Source of the DNA: Hirudinaria manillensis
Lineage: Eukaryota; Annelida; Clitellata; Hirudinida; Hirudinidae
Assembly (NCBI GenBank): GCA_034509925.1
Contig: CM067531.1
Location: forward strand, 4,930,001 to 4,994,000
DNA length: 64,000 nt
Direction: 5' to 3'
Shown in pieces: positions 51,101 through 63,217 of this stretch (its first letter is position 1; every line of letters begins with the position of its first letter). Position numbers and translations under genes: made by a program. The notes under the pieces were generated by a model. It had not been told where the DNA came from. It did no database searches and saw only the letters and a list, made by a program, of their open reading frames with translations.

Positions 51101-54100
51101 GTGGATGCAATCCCTCTCAAATTCGACATGGAATGTCAAGAAACTCAGTCTGATGATTGAATTTTCATCAACAGTGATGACCCAAGTGCAAGTTATCGAC
51201 GGTGGATACATTTGCGGATGTCTCGGAGAATTTATGGTTCCCGTAGGTGATCTTAGGATTCCACCACATCCATCTATAATTCATGATGGCTAAAATTATT
51301 CTGTTTATAGAAATATACATTCTGGTTTTATGATACAGTGTTTCTTTCATAGATTAGATTCATAAAATTTCTGTTGCACCAACAAATGCTTGAGCTGATG
51401 GCAGAAAGTCCTTGAGAAAACACGACACATCAAAGGAAAATTTCATGAAAACCTTCATCAAGATCTCCTGTCCCTCTGTTGATGGTGAGATACCTGGCCT
51501 TGAATCCGTGGTTTTCAATCGATCCGTCAGAAACAAAAGTGATCAGCATGGAGGGATGTGTGGACATCACAGGGTTTGGAACGCCAATGCCGCAATATTT
51601 TCCAATTAGTGGCGCCCCAATGTATGACCCATCTCTGACCTATCGAAAAAAATTTATAAAGATGCACATTTTTTAAATAAAGTTTTAGAAATGGGTTTTT
51701 ATAATAACCATTAACAAAGTTTTATAAACAACCTCAACGTAATCATAGATGCACTGGGTATCGTTGACCGCTTCTTCGATGGTAAAGTTGACAAACTGAA
51801 GAATGATTGTCGTGCCATGAGGTTGCCTTATGAGGTAATTGCATGTCTTGTGTGACGGATAGGGTTCAGGAAAGTACGGAGAATGGAACTCGCCAGTGGC
51901 CTCGGTGTAGATTCCACCGCAAACTGGTCGCATATTGAATCGTGGTCACAAACAAATTATTTTTAATTACAAATTCAGGTTGGAATAAATATGTGATAAA
52001 TATGACCTGTGAATAGGAATATTTAAAATCGTTTTTGACTGTTCAAACAAAGCGACACCTGTTGTCCATGTGGCATGAAATCCTCTGCCAACAACACTCT
52101 CGTCGGTCTTAAAAGCAATGTGCAAATTATTCGATGTTGAAAAGTACACAGGTGGAATGATTTGACTGCAGTATCTTCCGACTAGTGTTCCAGTATCATC
52201 GATACCTTCCCTCACCTGGGAGGATGAAAATCAAATCGTTGAAATCAATGAATATTCTTTTCAGAATTAAGTCAAATTTGGTTAAAAAAAACTTAAGAGG
52301 ATGTTATTCGTAATCCTAACTCAATTGGTAATTAATGTATCGATACAATGTTTAGAATTATTCCCTATTTCATATGACGAAAAGCGTAAAAATATTTTAA
52401 ATAAGTTTAAAATTGACTTTTAACCTCCAGGTAGTCGTACAAGCAATTGCTGTTGTCCTCTATGTCAATGAAGGTGATATTGAGAGTGATTTTTTCAGTT
52501 TCAGCAACGCTTATAACCCAAACGCAATGTACGTGGTGAGAGTACAAAGCCGGGTAGTTTGGAGACATAATCTCACCGTGGTCGCTCGTTAATTTGCCAC
52601 CGCATTGAACAACTAAAAGTCATAATTGATACAATTATTACTTCAATTCACGAAGTAATTGTTTTGAAGAATTAATTTATTTTTTATAACGTCATCGCCT
52701 TACCCTTCTTCTGAAAGAAAGAAATTTGAAATCCTTTGTGAGGTTCCTTGTCATCCGAATAAAAATTAACGAGAGCAAGATGAGCTGATGTTTCGACAGG
52801 AGGTGGAACCACTGATGAACAAAAATTTCCCACTTGGGGACTGTGGAACTCCCAGCCATCTCGTATCTGATGTCGAATGGTCACAAGAATTTGTAAATAT
52901 TTAACCATCACAAAACGATTGGTTAATTAATATATAACATTTAAACATTCTATTGTTTATGATTCTAAATTTTGTAACTCAGAAGTTACCCATCGAACAG
53001 TTATGAGCGTAAAAGATTGAGTCCATAAATTTATTTATAATTGTTTACATTGCTCCAAGATTAGTGTACGGATCGCTATTGCTGATGTAGACAAAAGCAA
53101 AGGAAAGTAAAGCACCTCGAGATAATCTCCATTGCAGTTTCCAACATCAATCTGACCGAGTGCAAACATAAAGTAATTGCCAGGTTCAGCCCTGAAGTAC
53201 CAAACACAGTTTCTATTGAGAGGATAATTCCCAGGATACCCGGGACTTTTGATTACGCCGTGGTTCTCTTCAATTAATCCACCACATTCTGACACCAAAG
53301 AAGAAAAATACTTGAAGTGTCGTATGAGCACAAGTTAATAAAAGCAGAAAAAAAAGTACCGGGCGGATATGAATTCCAAGTTAGGCTGAAACCTTCGTCG
53401 GTTTCTGAATGATCGGAGTGGAACATGATTGTCACCTGGTGAGAGGTTGTGTTCAGCGTCCTTCCTACCAATTCGTTGCCACAGTAACGACCCATCACGT
53501 GATCGTCCGACCTGTCACCGTCGTATAATTGCAGAAAATCGTAGGCGCAGTTTTCATGTCTTTCCAAGCTAAATCTTTCAAAGTGTAAGCCCAGGATCTA
53601 TCGAATTGAAAAGTTTAAAGTATTATTAGCTCTGTTTGGTTAAATAATTAGTCACTTATACATTTAGAAACAATTTCACGGAAATCAAATATTTACTTTA
53701 TCTGGAGTTGTCTTGACAAACCAGAAACATGTAACTCCATTTGGATAACCCAGGGAACCAGCCAATGGAAAAGTAATTCGTCCACTCCCCTCCTCAAAAA
53801 CACCTCCGCATTCTGACGAAACAATGTAAATTATTAAATATATCTTAATTTATTCATATATCTGTTTTCTGAACGACATTTTAAGACCAGTGGAAGCAAT
53901 AAAAAGCAGATTCGCTTTTAAGTGCAACTGAAATTAAGCCTACACGACACGTAATTGCCGGTTACTTTTAAAGTCTTTTACAGGAAATTTTGAGAAGAAG
54001 GAGGAAATCTTTTAAAACACATGAAAAAAGACATTTTGCCTGGTTCAACTTGACCCACCTTGCCTCACCTCTTGACAATGAAAACCCTCGTACTCGGCAG

Positions 54101-57100
54101 GACACACGCACTCGTACAAACCACCAGGCAGATCAGTACAAGTGGCTCCATTTTGGCACGGATTGCTCGAACATGAACTAACGGGCACAGTGCAAGTTGG
54201 ACCAGTCCATCCAGCAAAGCAGTGGCAAATGTAGCTTCTCTCCAGACTCTGTCAATAACCATCTCGATGTTATTAATCATATTAAACGATTGTTTCAGCA
54301 AATAGATTAATAATCAATGACATTATCCGCGTTAAACTTATTATTCTTCAAATAATAACATGCAAATTCCTTCAAATATCCAATTAAGAGTTTTTGAGAC
54401 AATTACCATAACTGATACTTGATAAGTGACAGCGTGTGTCTTACCTGACAAGTTCCATGTACGCATGGATTATTGCTGCACGGCACTTGCAGTGGACCCT
54501 CTTGATGCGTGCATCCACTTGGTCCTTCTCCACTGCCAACGTAACCTTCGTGACAGATGCACCTCCTTTGAAGGATTCCAACGCCTGATTAAGAAACAAT
54601 TACGATCGCATTTTTACGAATTGTAAATATTTTGCGATGATGCTTATTACTGCGAGGTATACACTATTTTTTTTTTAAATATACGTTTCTATGTTTCTGA
54701 GAACTTCATCAAATACGAGACAAAATTAAATCCTTTTCTTCAGATGTAGTTCTGATGACATTCAAGTCCATGTGATATTACTTGTTTTCACCCAATCAGT
54801 GATGAATGTGACTTATATCAGCCTATATCAACTCACCAGGCGTCTCCACACACGTTGCCAGTGGGTGACACCCTCCGTTATCCATGCTACATATTCCACC
54901 GTAAACGCATATGATTCCGTTTCCTTGGTAACCTGTGAAAGAGAAAGGATGCGTTTTAAACTTTTCCAGGATCCCCCTAATGGCCGACGGCACCTCTCGG
55001 GCAAGGGCCACAGTTTCTTGACCCAGGAGTGTTGACGCACTCCACCCACGGACTCTTCGAGCATCCACCATTATCCACGAGACATTCGTTTACATCCGAA
55101 CATGTGAATCCATTGCCAGAATATCCTGAGAAAACAAAGTAAATTGTCAGAGCATGAAGTGTTCATTTCACTGTGCCTCGATCCATGTTTTGAGAGAGGA
55201 ATTTTTATGCGAGAAAGGGAGCAACGTGGTGGACTCGTGGAGAGATTAAACATTACTTACAAATATTAGGATTTTTATCTTGATTTGATTATTATATTAA
55301 AATATAATATCCAGTCAGAAACATTTCCTGCACGCTTAAATGCTATCATAATATCGTAATGTTTTGCCAAGGTAGATAATCATCAGTGATGCAGAGTGGT
55401 TGCTGGTCAAAATGCACTAGTGACGATGAAGTTGATTTGGTAGTGAAATAATAATAATAATAATCACATTGTAATAATAATTAATATTAGTAAAATTAAT
55501 TAATTATTAATATCAAGTTAAAATTAATAATATTAATAATATCAGTAAAGAGCAGATTATGAAATCCATCTTGAATTTCTGAAATGCTAAAAAAAAGAGT
55601 TTCGTAAGAGCTTTGCTAACTGACCTGGTGGACAGGGTCCACAAACGAACGATCCTGGGGTGTTGCTGCAAGTCACCAAAGGATTAGAAGAGCAAGGGAA
55701 CCTTCCGACTGTGCATTCATCCACGTCAACGTCGCACATCGGGCGGATTCCATCCGTCTTCCAGCCCGGATCGCAGTGGCATTTATATTTGGCCTGTTCG
55801 AATGGAGCGATTGCGATGAAATGTAGGGAAATAATGAATGATAATGTCCTTCAATTATCTGTCAATGTCTGTTATTGACATGATTGGAAATGATTGCAGA
55901 GACAATCTAAAATTATATCCGAGGCACGTTTATATTGACGGCGTTACTTTTTTTATGAATATTTATCGATATGGTATTAAAATCAATTTACAAAAAAAAA
56001 TTATTGTGGGAAAAATCGTGACAAAAAGTTTTGTTTATAAAAAATATGGAATGAAATGAAATTCCGATCAACAAAAGAATTGAATAAAGCGTTTAAATTC
56101 TACTTGTCCAGATTGAGTCCGTGGAAGATTTTGGCAGGTTCCGTGGCCACAAAGAGCTTCGTTGGAAGAACTGAGGCAGTCATCGATGGTTTCCGTGCAT
56201 CTGCTTCCAAACCGGTTTTCAGGACACAAACACCTGGAATGGAGGAATGAAGTGCACTCGACGCTCGCCAACAGCAAACCCGACTTCCTCTTCCCTACCT
56301 GAAACCTCCCTGGGTGTTCACGCAGGTGGCTCCGTTCTGACAACCGAGATCAGTTCCAGCGAGGGTAGCGCACTCGTTGACATCTTCAGAGCATCTCGGA
56401 CCCTGCGAAAGAAATCGATCATAATTATGTTTTATTGACCTCTGATGTAAAAGGTCGAATGCGAGTAAAGCAAGAATCAAGATGATCGTCTTACTGTCCA
56501 CGCTTCAGGGCATTTGCACACGAAGGAGTTGTAAAGATCGATGCACGTACCACCGTTCAGACACGGGTTGCTGTTGCATTCATTCAGTAGGAGCATCTGA
56601 GATTCACAAGAAGTTAAATGAAAATGTTTAAAGGTTATAAGTTATAAATAATTTAACAAATAAAATATTCTTATTAAAAGCTCGGTGCTTACTGCTTGAA
56701 TCTCCTCTATTCGTCGCTCCAGATTTTCAACCTAAAAGTGAAACATAAGGTGCAAATGGAGATTCAAGAAAAATACCAATAAATACCACAAACAAACCAG
56801 TAGAAGTGTCCGTCAAAATAATACTGGCTCAGAAATAAATGCCAATTAATAAATACTTGAAACAAATAAATGAATAAATACTTTAAATAAACATAATAAA
56901 TACTTAAAATGAATAAATAAATACTGGCGGAGAAATAAAACTCATTATTAGGTTCGCCACTTGAACGTCATCGTGAAATGAATTTCGAATTAAGTTTACT
57001 TTTCTCGTCAATCTTCGATTCCCGGTGTTGGCTGTTGAAAGGGTCGAGACCTTCAAGGACATTTTAAACAAATTGTTTAAATTTAATTATTTATTTTACA

Positions 57101-58581
57101 AGGCTTTATGTCGTCATGTTGTTGACATCATCATCATCATCATCGTCATCGTCGCTATCATCAATGCTTCTCATTTAAATTTGTCTTGAAATAGTTAAAA
57201 AAAATAAACTGATTTGTTGCATAAACGAATAATAATATTAATATTAATAATAACGAGAAACACCTCGTATGGTGTTCCAAGAAGTTGTGAAATATTTAAG
57301 CTAAGATAAGTCGTGAAGCTGTGTCCGAGAGTATTCTTGCTTGCCCTTGTTTTTGGACGCCATCTAGCGGCGGGTTCGTTGCGACGAATGAATTATCATT
57401 ATCAATTATATATAATGTTAAATATAATAGTTTATTGATTTATTAATTATTATTATTAACATTATTATTTTATTTTTTAATAATAATAATAATAATTAAG
57501 CAATCAATCAATCAACAATAATAATTATTATAATAAATACAATAATTATTATTATTATAAACGTTAATAACTGTTCAAAACAACCTTTCTTTGCAGTTCT
57601 TCGATCTGAACTTGATTCTCATCGACTCTCCTCGACAAAGCAGTCGCAGGCATCTTCGAAAAGTTTTTAAAATTCGATAAAAAAAGAAGCTTAAATTGTA
57701 AAATAAACATAAATATGAAAAATATATTTTTAATTACACTACACAAACAAAAGACGACGATGATGATGATGATAGTAAGAATCTAATCGGAATTGAAACA
57801 CCGCTGGAAGGAAAGCATCACGTGACAATTTATAAAATAACAAGCAAATGATTAGTTTCAGTTTCTATTTCTTCCATTACTAAAATTTAAATTTAAATTT
57901 AAAGTTCTTTAATACTAAGTTATTATAAGAATTAATATTATACACCTCTTCGAGGTCAATTTTCTAAATACATATGATAACAATCTTAGCAATTAAATGT
58001 GATAATTGCAAAATTAATAAATTATAAACTGACTGCAAATGTTCCCGAAATTATTTGTTGGAGTTGATCGTGATGTTGTTTTATCTGAAAATAATATTTT
58101 ATTTATAAAATAATTTTACCAATTTACTGTCAATTCATTTTTAAAAACCCATTAAAAAATAAGACTGGAAAGTAAACAAGAACTGTCACCATAGAGACGA
58201 GAGCGTGGAAACTTTCTCCGTTGAAGTTGATGTTTCCGGCATCCGAGGACTTGAAGGAAATGTTGTAATGGGATCCAGTTTGGAAAATAAGGTTTCCATT
58301 CAGGCTCACAATTCGGGGTCTGAAATTGACAATTACAGATATACATGCAAGAGATCGATGATTGATTTGCCCAGGCAATCAATCAATCAATCAACCGATC
58401 AATCAATCATTCGATCAATCAATCAATCAATCAATTAGTCAGTCAATCAATCAATCATCGATAAAACACGAAGACTTTCAACTCACTGATCAGGATGAAA
58501 GCCTTCGACGGACTTCAAACAAACGACGACCAACGAGAACCAAACGACGAGAAATTTCGCTTCTATTAACTTGAGGACCAT
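34761..58581 (-). CDS. CUBN: Cubilin: 8 EGF and 27 CUB domains, complete (66 exons)
   Basis: Cubilin is a peripheral endocytic receptor of absorptive epithelia and nephrocyte-like cells; with amnionless it takes up protein ligands (in mammals intrinsic factor-B12, albumin). The 66 exons I traced total 10986 nt, exactly divisible by three (about 3661 residues; human is 3623). ATG at 58581 opens a signal peptide ([12 protein letters not shown]). Exons 2-5 (58190-58319, 58034-58084, 57585-57653, 56693-56731) encode the N-terminal trimerisation region ([20 protein letters not shown], then heptad-like helices). Eight EGF domains and 27 CUB domains follow, both counts as in human. Almost every CUB is split by one intron and starts after a phase-1 intron. 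No transmembrane segment is present, so membrane attachment must be by partner. The C-terminus carries an acidic tail ([11 protein letters not shown]). CUB13 lacks the first two cysteines, as in human cubilin. Introns after exon bases 38852 (GC) and 44399 (possibly GC) are non-canonical. Confidence 0.96.
37237..37291. repeat. ATCC-type tetranucleotide repeat
   Basis: Impure ATCC/ACCC/TCCA run in the intron between cubilin CUB23 and CUB24. Confidence 0.85.
37763..37872 (-). repeat. 46-bp tandem duplication across a cubilin splice acceptor
   Basis: Units begin at 37763, 37809 and 37855 (the last partial). In cubilin orientation each full unit holds a copy of the acceptor (GCTGCAG or GCCGCAG) and the first bases of the CUB23 second-half exon, so a decoy acceptor lies 46 bases upstream of the one that keeps frame (exon start 37796 versus 37842). 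Confidence 0.85.
38152..38380. repeat. 69-bp minisatellite in a cubilin intron
   Basis: Two nearly identical 69-base units start at 38152 and 38221. A third (38290) lacks 11 bases, and a fourth is partial. It fills most of the intron 38103-38388 between CUB22 and CUB23. Confidence 0.88.
54069..56596 (-). other. Cubilin EGF block (8 EGF domains)
   Basis: Exons 56495-56596, 56299-56402, 56104-56233, 55625-55793, 54994-55125, 54837-54932, 54445-54584, 54069-54248. In order, the domains start at [79 protein letters not shown] and [14 protein letters not shown]. Domains 2, 4 and 5 carry the DVNEC/DVDEC calcium-binding start. Several domains cross exon boundaries. Confidence 0.92.
57358..57373 (-). 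promoter_or_regulatory. CTCF-like motif in cubilin intron 4
   Basis: The minus strand reads CCGCCGCTAGATGGCG, close to the animal CTCF core (CC-A/G-C-T-AG-A-TGGC-G). It sits in a less AT-rich island inside an otherwise AT-rich intron (56732-57584). One core position differs from the mammalian consensus. It is sequence resemblance only. Confidence 0.35.
58376..58455. repeat. (AATC)n repeat in cubilin intron 1
   Basis: About 18 CAAT/CAAT-like units, interrupted, filling most of the intron between the signal-peptide exon and exon 2. Confidence 0.9.
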
Positions 58582-60532
58582 CTCAAAGTTAACACTTGCG
58601 AAATTGAAATGTTATCAGAACGGATTATTATTAATCAATAATAATAATAATAATCTAATTAATATTACTATCAGATCGATATTATTAAACTAATTAATAA
58701 AATAGCAATTATTAAAAGTATTTATCACTAAAAGAGATATTCCATGAACAGAAAGAAGATGTTAAAAGTTTATCGAAGAGTCTCTCTCTCTGTTGAACCA
58801 GTGACGCCTCCTGAAATGCCAAAGTTTCGTAGTTTAACTCCGACATCATCGATTCGGAAACAGTTCTGGACTTTCAATGTTGAACTTTGATTTCTTGCAA
58901 CGGCAGACAGCCACCCACGGTGAATCGACGTGGCATTCGCTCATAGGTCGATAAAAATAGTAATTATCAAATTAATAGCTATTACGTACGCTCTAATTAG
59001 CCTATTATCCGTCTGAATGTCTTGTCACGTGTCCAATTACGTGACCCCATTTAGCGCTTAATTAGCATTTATGGATCAACTTGTCGTCCTCTCAATCATT
59101 CTCTTTCGATTGAAATTCAATCACATCGACGACCTCCCAAACGTTGACTTAACAATAACCAGAGACCGCTGTGAACTTAAGATTGGCTTCTCTGAGGAAT
59201 TTTGTACCGAATCACGAAGATTAATGGTAAAATAATAAACGTATTGGATTGTAAGTCAACACACACATAGTTCTAACCGTTGCTACGTAAATATTTAAAT
59301 TTCTAAATTAATATAATAAATTAATTTTAAATATTTAATAATAATAATAATATAATCAATTGATAGAAATTATTGGCTAATAACGTCACTAAATCAACAG
59401 TTTTAGGACGGTCGTTGAAGAATTGACTTTCATTGTTCGTAATTGACATGTTAAACTCCTCCCGCAGAAGCTAATTAAAAGTCAGTGACAGTTAAAGATT
59501 ATCTCCACAACCCGATTCACGAGGATAAACCGGGAGCCGTGGAACAATCCATTTGTTACCTTAGAATCGGAAGAAGGCTTCATCGGCCAAACCACTTGAA
59601 AGGAAGGCAGATCAGCTGTTAAAAGCATAAAAAAGATAATTCGTCTCTGATTGAAATGTTGAAAGACAAGCTCTTGGTCTCAGGTCATTGAACCCTTTGA
59701 GGTGGAATATTAACTCGAGGGGACTTTATGGAGTTGTTGATACTTAAACCTTTGTAGGGAAATGCAATTCTAGCTTCAATTCAACGACATTTTATTTATT
59801 TTTAACACCTTATTCATCTTTTTGACAGTCATGATTCATTAAAAGTCTTTATGTAGCGCCTATAGTATCAGATGACACAACTACATCTCACTTTATAATA
59901 GTGATATATAATACAATAGATAATACAATATAATAATATAATATAATATGATAGCATAATATAATAGCATATTATAATAGTAAATATTATAATAGTAAAG
60001 TTTACTAAGAGTTGATTTACCAGAAAAAAAGGCTTAAAACTCATTTTCGATTAAATTCGATTTTTGTGCATTTGATCATTTAAATATATAAAATAAATTC
60101 AACAATTACAAACGAAATGGTAAAAGTGCCAATGTAATATAATATAATATCTTAATCTTTTGTCAATTACTTTGATTAATAAAAAAATTATTTTATTAAT
60201 TAATATTGTAATATATATATTGTATAATATTGTATTGTATAATATGTAGAACATATTGTATGTAACATATTATTACTGATGGCAATAACATATGCAAGGA
60301 CATTCGTCTTTTGGTCCAGGTTTGGTCTTCAGTTATTTAGAATCCCCAGCGATTAATTAATTATTGTACACTATATTATTTGTCATGCATATTTATGAAG
60401 GGCGGGGTTTTGAAATGGAACGATTTGATTGGTTGATGATGATGTTCATAACGGGTGATGTCATCTCAGGTCATCCAACTTGTAACAGGTTAATAATATT
60501 GAGCTGGCGGTCAACTTGTAACTTATAACAGT

Positions 60533-60563
<31 letters not shown>

Positions 60564-60576
60564 GTTGGCCCTCATA
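58582..60576. other. Intergenic region with divergent promoters of cubilin and the CCCH gene
   Basis: Cubilin (minus) and the CCCH gene (plus) are transcribed away from this 2-kb region. I see no conserved exon. TATAAT-type low-complexity tracts occur at about 59920-60000 and 60120-60270. Confidence 0.5.
60536..60563. repeat. (TAA)n repeat in the CCCH-gene leader
   Basis: About nine TAA units end 13 bases before the start codon, so they are likely part of the 5' UTR. Confidence 0.85.
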
Positions 60577-60977
60577 ATGGATTACCAACGTCTCAATACT
60601 TTCTTCAATAAAAACACAAAACAAAGTTACAATCCTAGGATTGAAGATTCTAAGAAGAAATCGATAGGTAATTAATTTATTTTATCATTAAATGTTATTA
60701 ATCAAACTTATTTTTAAATAATTCCTAAACATTCCAGATTAATTAATTTTAGTTATGTTTTATGGACGTAGAGCAAAAGGAAAAGTTTAAGACAGAGCTG
60801 TGCAAATACATGGAATATTACGGGAGTTGCGAGTTCGGTTCCAGATGTAGATTTGCTCACTCGCCAGACGAATTGAGGGAGAAACAAGTTCCTAAAAACT
60901 ACAAGACGATCAATTGCATCAACTTCCATCGTAAAGGCCTCTGCCCCTACGGAAGCAGGTGTCTCTTCCAGCATTAA
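60577..60977 (+). CDS. Minimal two-finger CCCH protein, tristetraprolin/ZFP36-type
   Basis: Two exons, 60577-60667 and 60772-60977, 98 residues. Tandem C-x8-C-x5-C-x3-H fingers are seen: CKYMEYYGSCEFGSRCRFAH and CINFHRKGLCPYGSRCLFQH, 18 residues apart, the spacing of the ZFP36/TIS11 family. The first finger has the KTELC leader that contacts UAUU in AU-rich RNA; the second has KTINC instead of KTELC. Family members bind AU-rich 3' UTRs and recruit deadenylases, or in nematodes (POS-1, OMA, PIE-1) act in germline translation control. This protein ends right after the second finger (FQH-stop) and has only about 40 residues before the first, so it lacks the long N- and C-terminal regions that bind CNOT1 in ZFP36. 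The acceptor at 60771 was chosen over an earlier AG because it keeps frame. Polyadenylation signal at 61159-61164. Confidence 0.82.
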
Positions 60978-61370
60978 GTCAACGAGACTTTTTAAATCAA
61001 CGTGGTTCGCTATAGGGTAATACTTTAGAAATCACCGTCCGTATCAATGTTTTGTATTAAAAGTGCAGAAATCGTTTTAATTTACATTATTTTGTTTTAA
61101 ATAATTAATTTTGTTTTCAAATTTATGTATTTATAAGTATTTATGAAAGCGTTGCAAAAATAAATGCTTTGAAAAAACTCGTTTTGCTTAGTCACTTCCT
61201 TTAAAACGATTCATACTCATTAATAAATGGAATGGAATAGATACGAAACCAAGCAACGTATTGTTATAACATAAATTAATTAACTGAGGATTCTATTAAT
61301 TCTGAAGGTCCTAATAGTACGTTAAGGTACCTCTTAATGGGTTACAGTTTGCATGGCACCCTCACCTTAG

Positions 61371-61639
61371 GGATGCGAACATGCTACACAACTATCATCA
61401 TTACTTCCATGTTATATAACATCCAATTGAATACCACGCACGCCAAACGATTCGTCTTTGTAAGTCCTCTTCAAAATTTTTCACTTGATTAAACCATGGT
61501 TTTAGTCTAGGCCTGTTGACTAATGACTTGGAAAGGCATTAGAGGAAAGGTCACGAACCAGATTAATGACGAGTTGATCGAAACTAGAACCTCAGTCATT
61601 TGTCATTAATTTGGGTGTCAACAAACTCTGTAAACATTG
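61371..61639 (+). repeat. Duplicated element, copy A
   Basis: Shares its order of motifs with copy B about 450 bases downstream. The core from 61515 (GTTGACTAATGAC..., through GGCATTAGAGGAAAGG and TTGATCGAAACT) is nearly identical; the flanks are more diverged. Confidence 0.75.
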
Positions 61640-61805
61640 TGCCAGCTAAAAGTTGCTTCCATAATATTTAATCTACCTATAGAATATGTAATATTGTTTA
61701 TTTAATATCATATTATTAATAATTTACTTAAAAAGGTTTGGGAAATAAAACGGTTTTGATATTCTAATTGAAATCACCTAGGGAGCTCCCTAGGGGAGCA
61801 GGTAG

Positions 61806-62090
61806 AGTTGCGAACACGTTACACGACTATTGCTATCCCGGGCACACGTAGGACCCCATTGAACCTACCCCGCCCTCTAAATGTCTCATTCTTGTCGTCT
61901 GAAAGTCATCTTAAAAATCTGTCACCTGATCAAACCACGACCTGACGTGGCTTTCATGTTGGCGTGTTGACTAATGACATGCAAAGGCATTAGAGGAAAG
62001 GTCACGAACCAGATTAATGACGGGTTGATCGAAACTCGAAACTGATTCATTCGTCATCAATTTCGATGTCGACAGACGGGTAAACATCGT
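61806..62090 (+). repeat. Duplicated element, copy B
   Basis: Second copy of the element at 61371-61639, same orientation. The core begins at 61966; the upstream flank is more GC-rich than in copy A. Confidence 0.75.
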
Positions 62091-62168
62091 TCAATAAACT
62101 CTTAAGAGTTGCTGCCTCAGTAAAATATTTCATTTGCCAACAAAATATTTCCGTAATATTAAACTTCA

Positions 62169-62238
<70 letters not shown>
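62169..62238. repeat. (ATT)n microsatellite
   Basis: Twenty-three uninterrupted ATT units, directly downstream of copy B of the duplicated element. Confidence 0.95.
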
Positions 62239-63067
62239 TACATCGTCATTAAAATTACACGAACATCTTTTTAGGGGATAAAACGTTTCATAAGTTCTTC
62301 TAACTAAAGTCACCGAAGTGTACATTATTTTAAAATGGAGGTCGGTTGTGTTTAGAAAAGCAGACTTTATTTCTATGGTAGGTGATTCTTTTTTAACTTT
62401 CCACTTTAAAAATCAGTCACAATGGGACACGTGGTCTGACGAAGGGTAGGGGGAATATATTTTCGCCCTTTCAGCCCCACGGCTACTCAAAAGACCGAGT
62501 GAAGTTTAAGTTTACATCCGAATCGTGCCTTGAAGACCTTTTTCATACGATGTCCAAGAAAGAATTATGAAATTCTAGTTTGGTGTTCTTAGCAAAGATA
62601 TTCCATTACTTCAACGTGGGTGAAGTTTAGAAATTATTTTTAGAATTAAATTTGTTTTTAGAAGTTTACTTTTATATTTCGGAAATTTTACACGATGAGT
62701 CTGTTAGAATTCGCGTTTACGAGAGGACGACATTTAATTCAATTAATAGTCGATAAAATTTGTTCAATCATTTTGTTTTGACGTTTCTCGCGTTGTGTCG
62801 TTGAAATCAACGTTTGATAACAATGAGGTTATATTGTTGGTAGGGGTTGGTAGGACCATCTTAATTAAAAGATGAAATGCATTCACTATTCATCCACATA
62901 GCCATCCATCAATCCATTCATCCGTCCGTTCGTCCATTCATCCAAAAGTAGCTGTCGCAAAGTTTTCCATCTTTGATCATTTCTATATTCTTATTATGCA
63001 TGGTCCTGCCAAAGATGATATTTTTTTACTCCATCGTGAAGAACAATTTCAATTTACATTCCATTAT

Positions 63068-63217
63068 AATAATATAATATAATATAATATAATATAATAT
63101 AATATAATATAATATAATATAATATAATATAATATAATATAATATAATATAATATAATATAATATAATATAATATAATATAATATAATATAATATAATAT
63201 AATATAATATAATATAA
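63068..63217. repeat. (ATAAT)n pentanucleotide array
   Basis: About 30 perfect units of the same pentanucleotide as the array at 30626-30852. Confidence 0.95.

Larger units (their letters stand above)
34761..53812 (-). other. Cubilin CUB block (27 CUB domains)
   Basis: CUB1 53360-53812; 2 52704-53288; 3 52059-52612; 4 51453-51923; 5 50527-51273; 6 49901-50412; 7 49211-49675; 8 48717-49120; 9 48090-48639; 10 47547-48011; 11 46798-47406; 12 46104-46657; 13 45443-46006; 14 44652-45166; 15 44062-44583; 16 43424-44061; 17 42555-43219; 18 41333-41975; 19 40780-41227; 20 39916-40465; 21 39320-39842; 22 38389-39031; 23 37579-38102; 24 36617-37085; 25 35961-36502; 26 35427-35856; 27 34761-35344. Most begin CGG and carry SPNYP/SPGYP, C-x-W and YLE/YVE signatures. 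CUB15's second half and CUB16's first half share one exon (43889-44229). CUB13 and 14 are joined by a longer Ser/Pro linker. Confidence 0.92.

Noticed and set aside
62047..62325. Minus-strand ORF with an asparagine run
   Set aside because: The run is the ATT microsatellite, and the flanks match the non-coding duplicated element.
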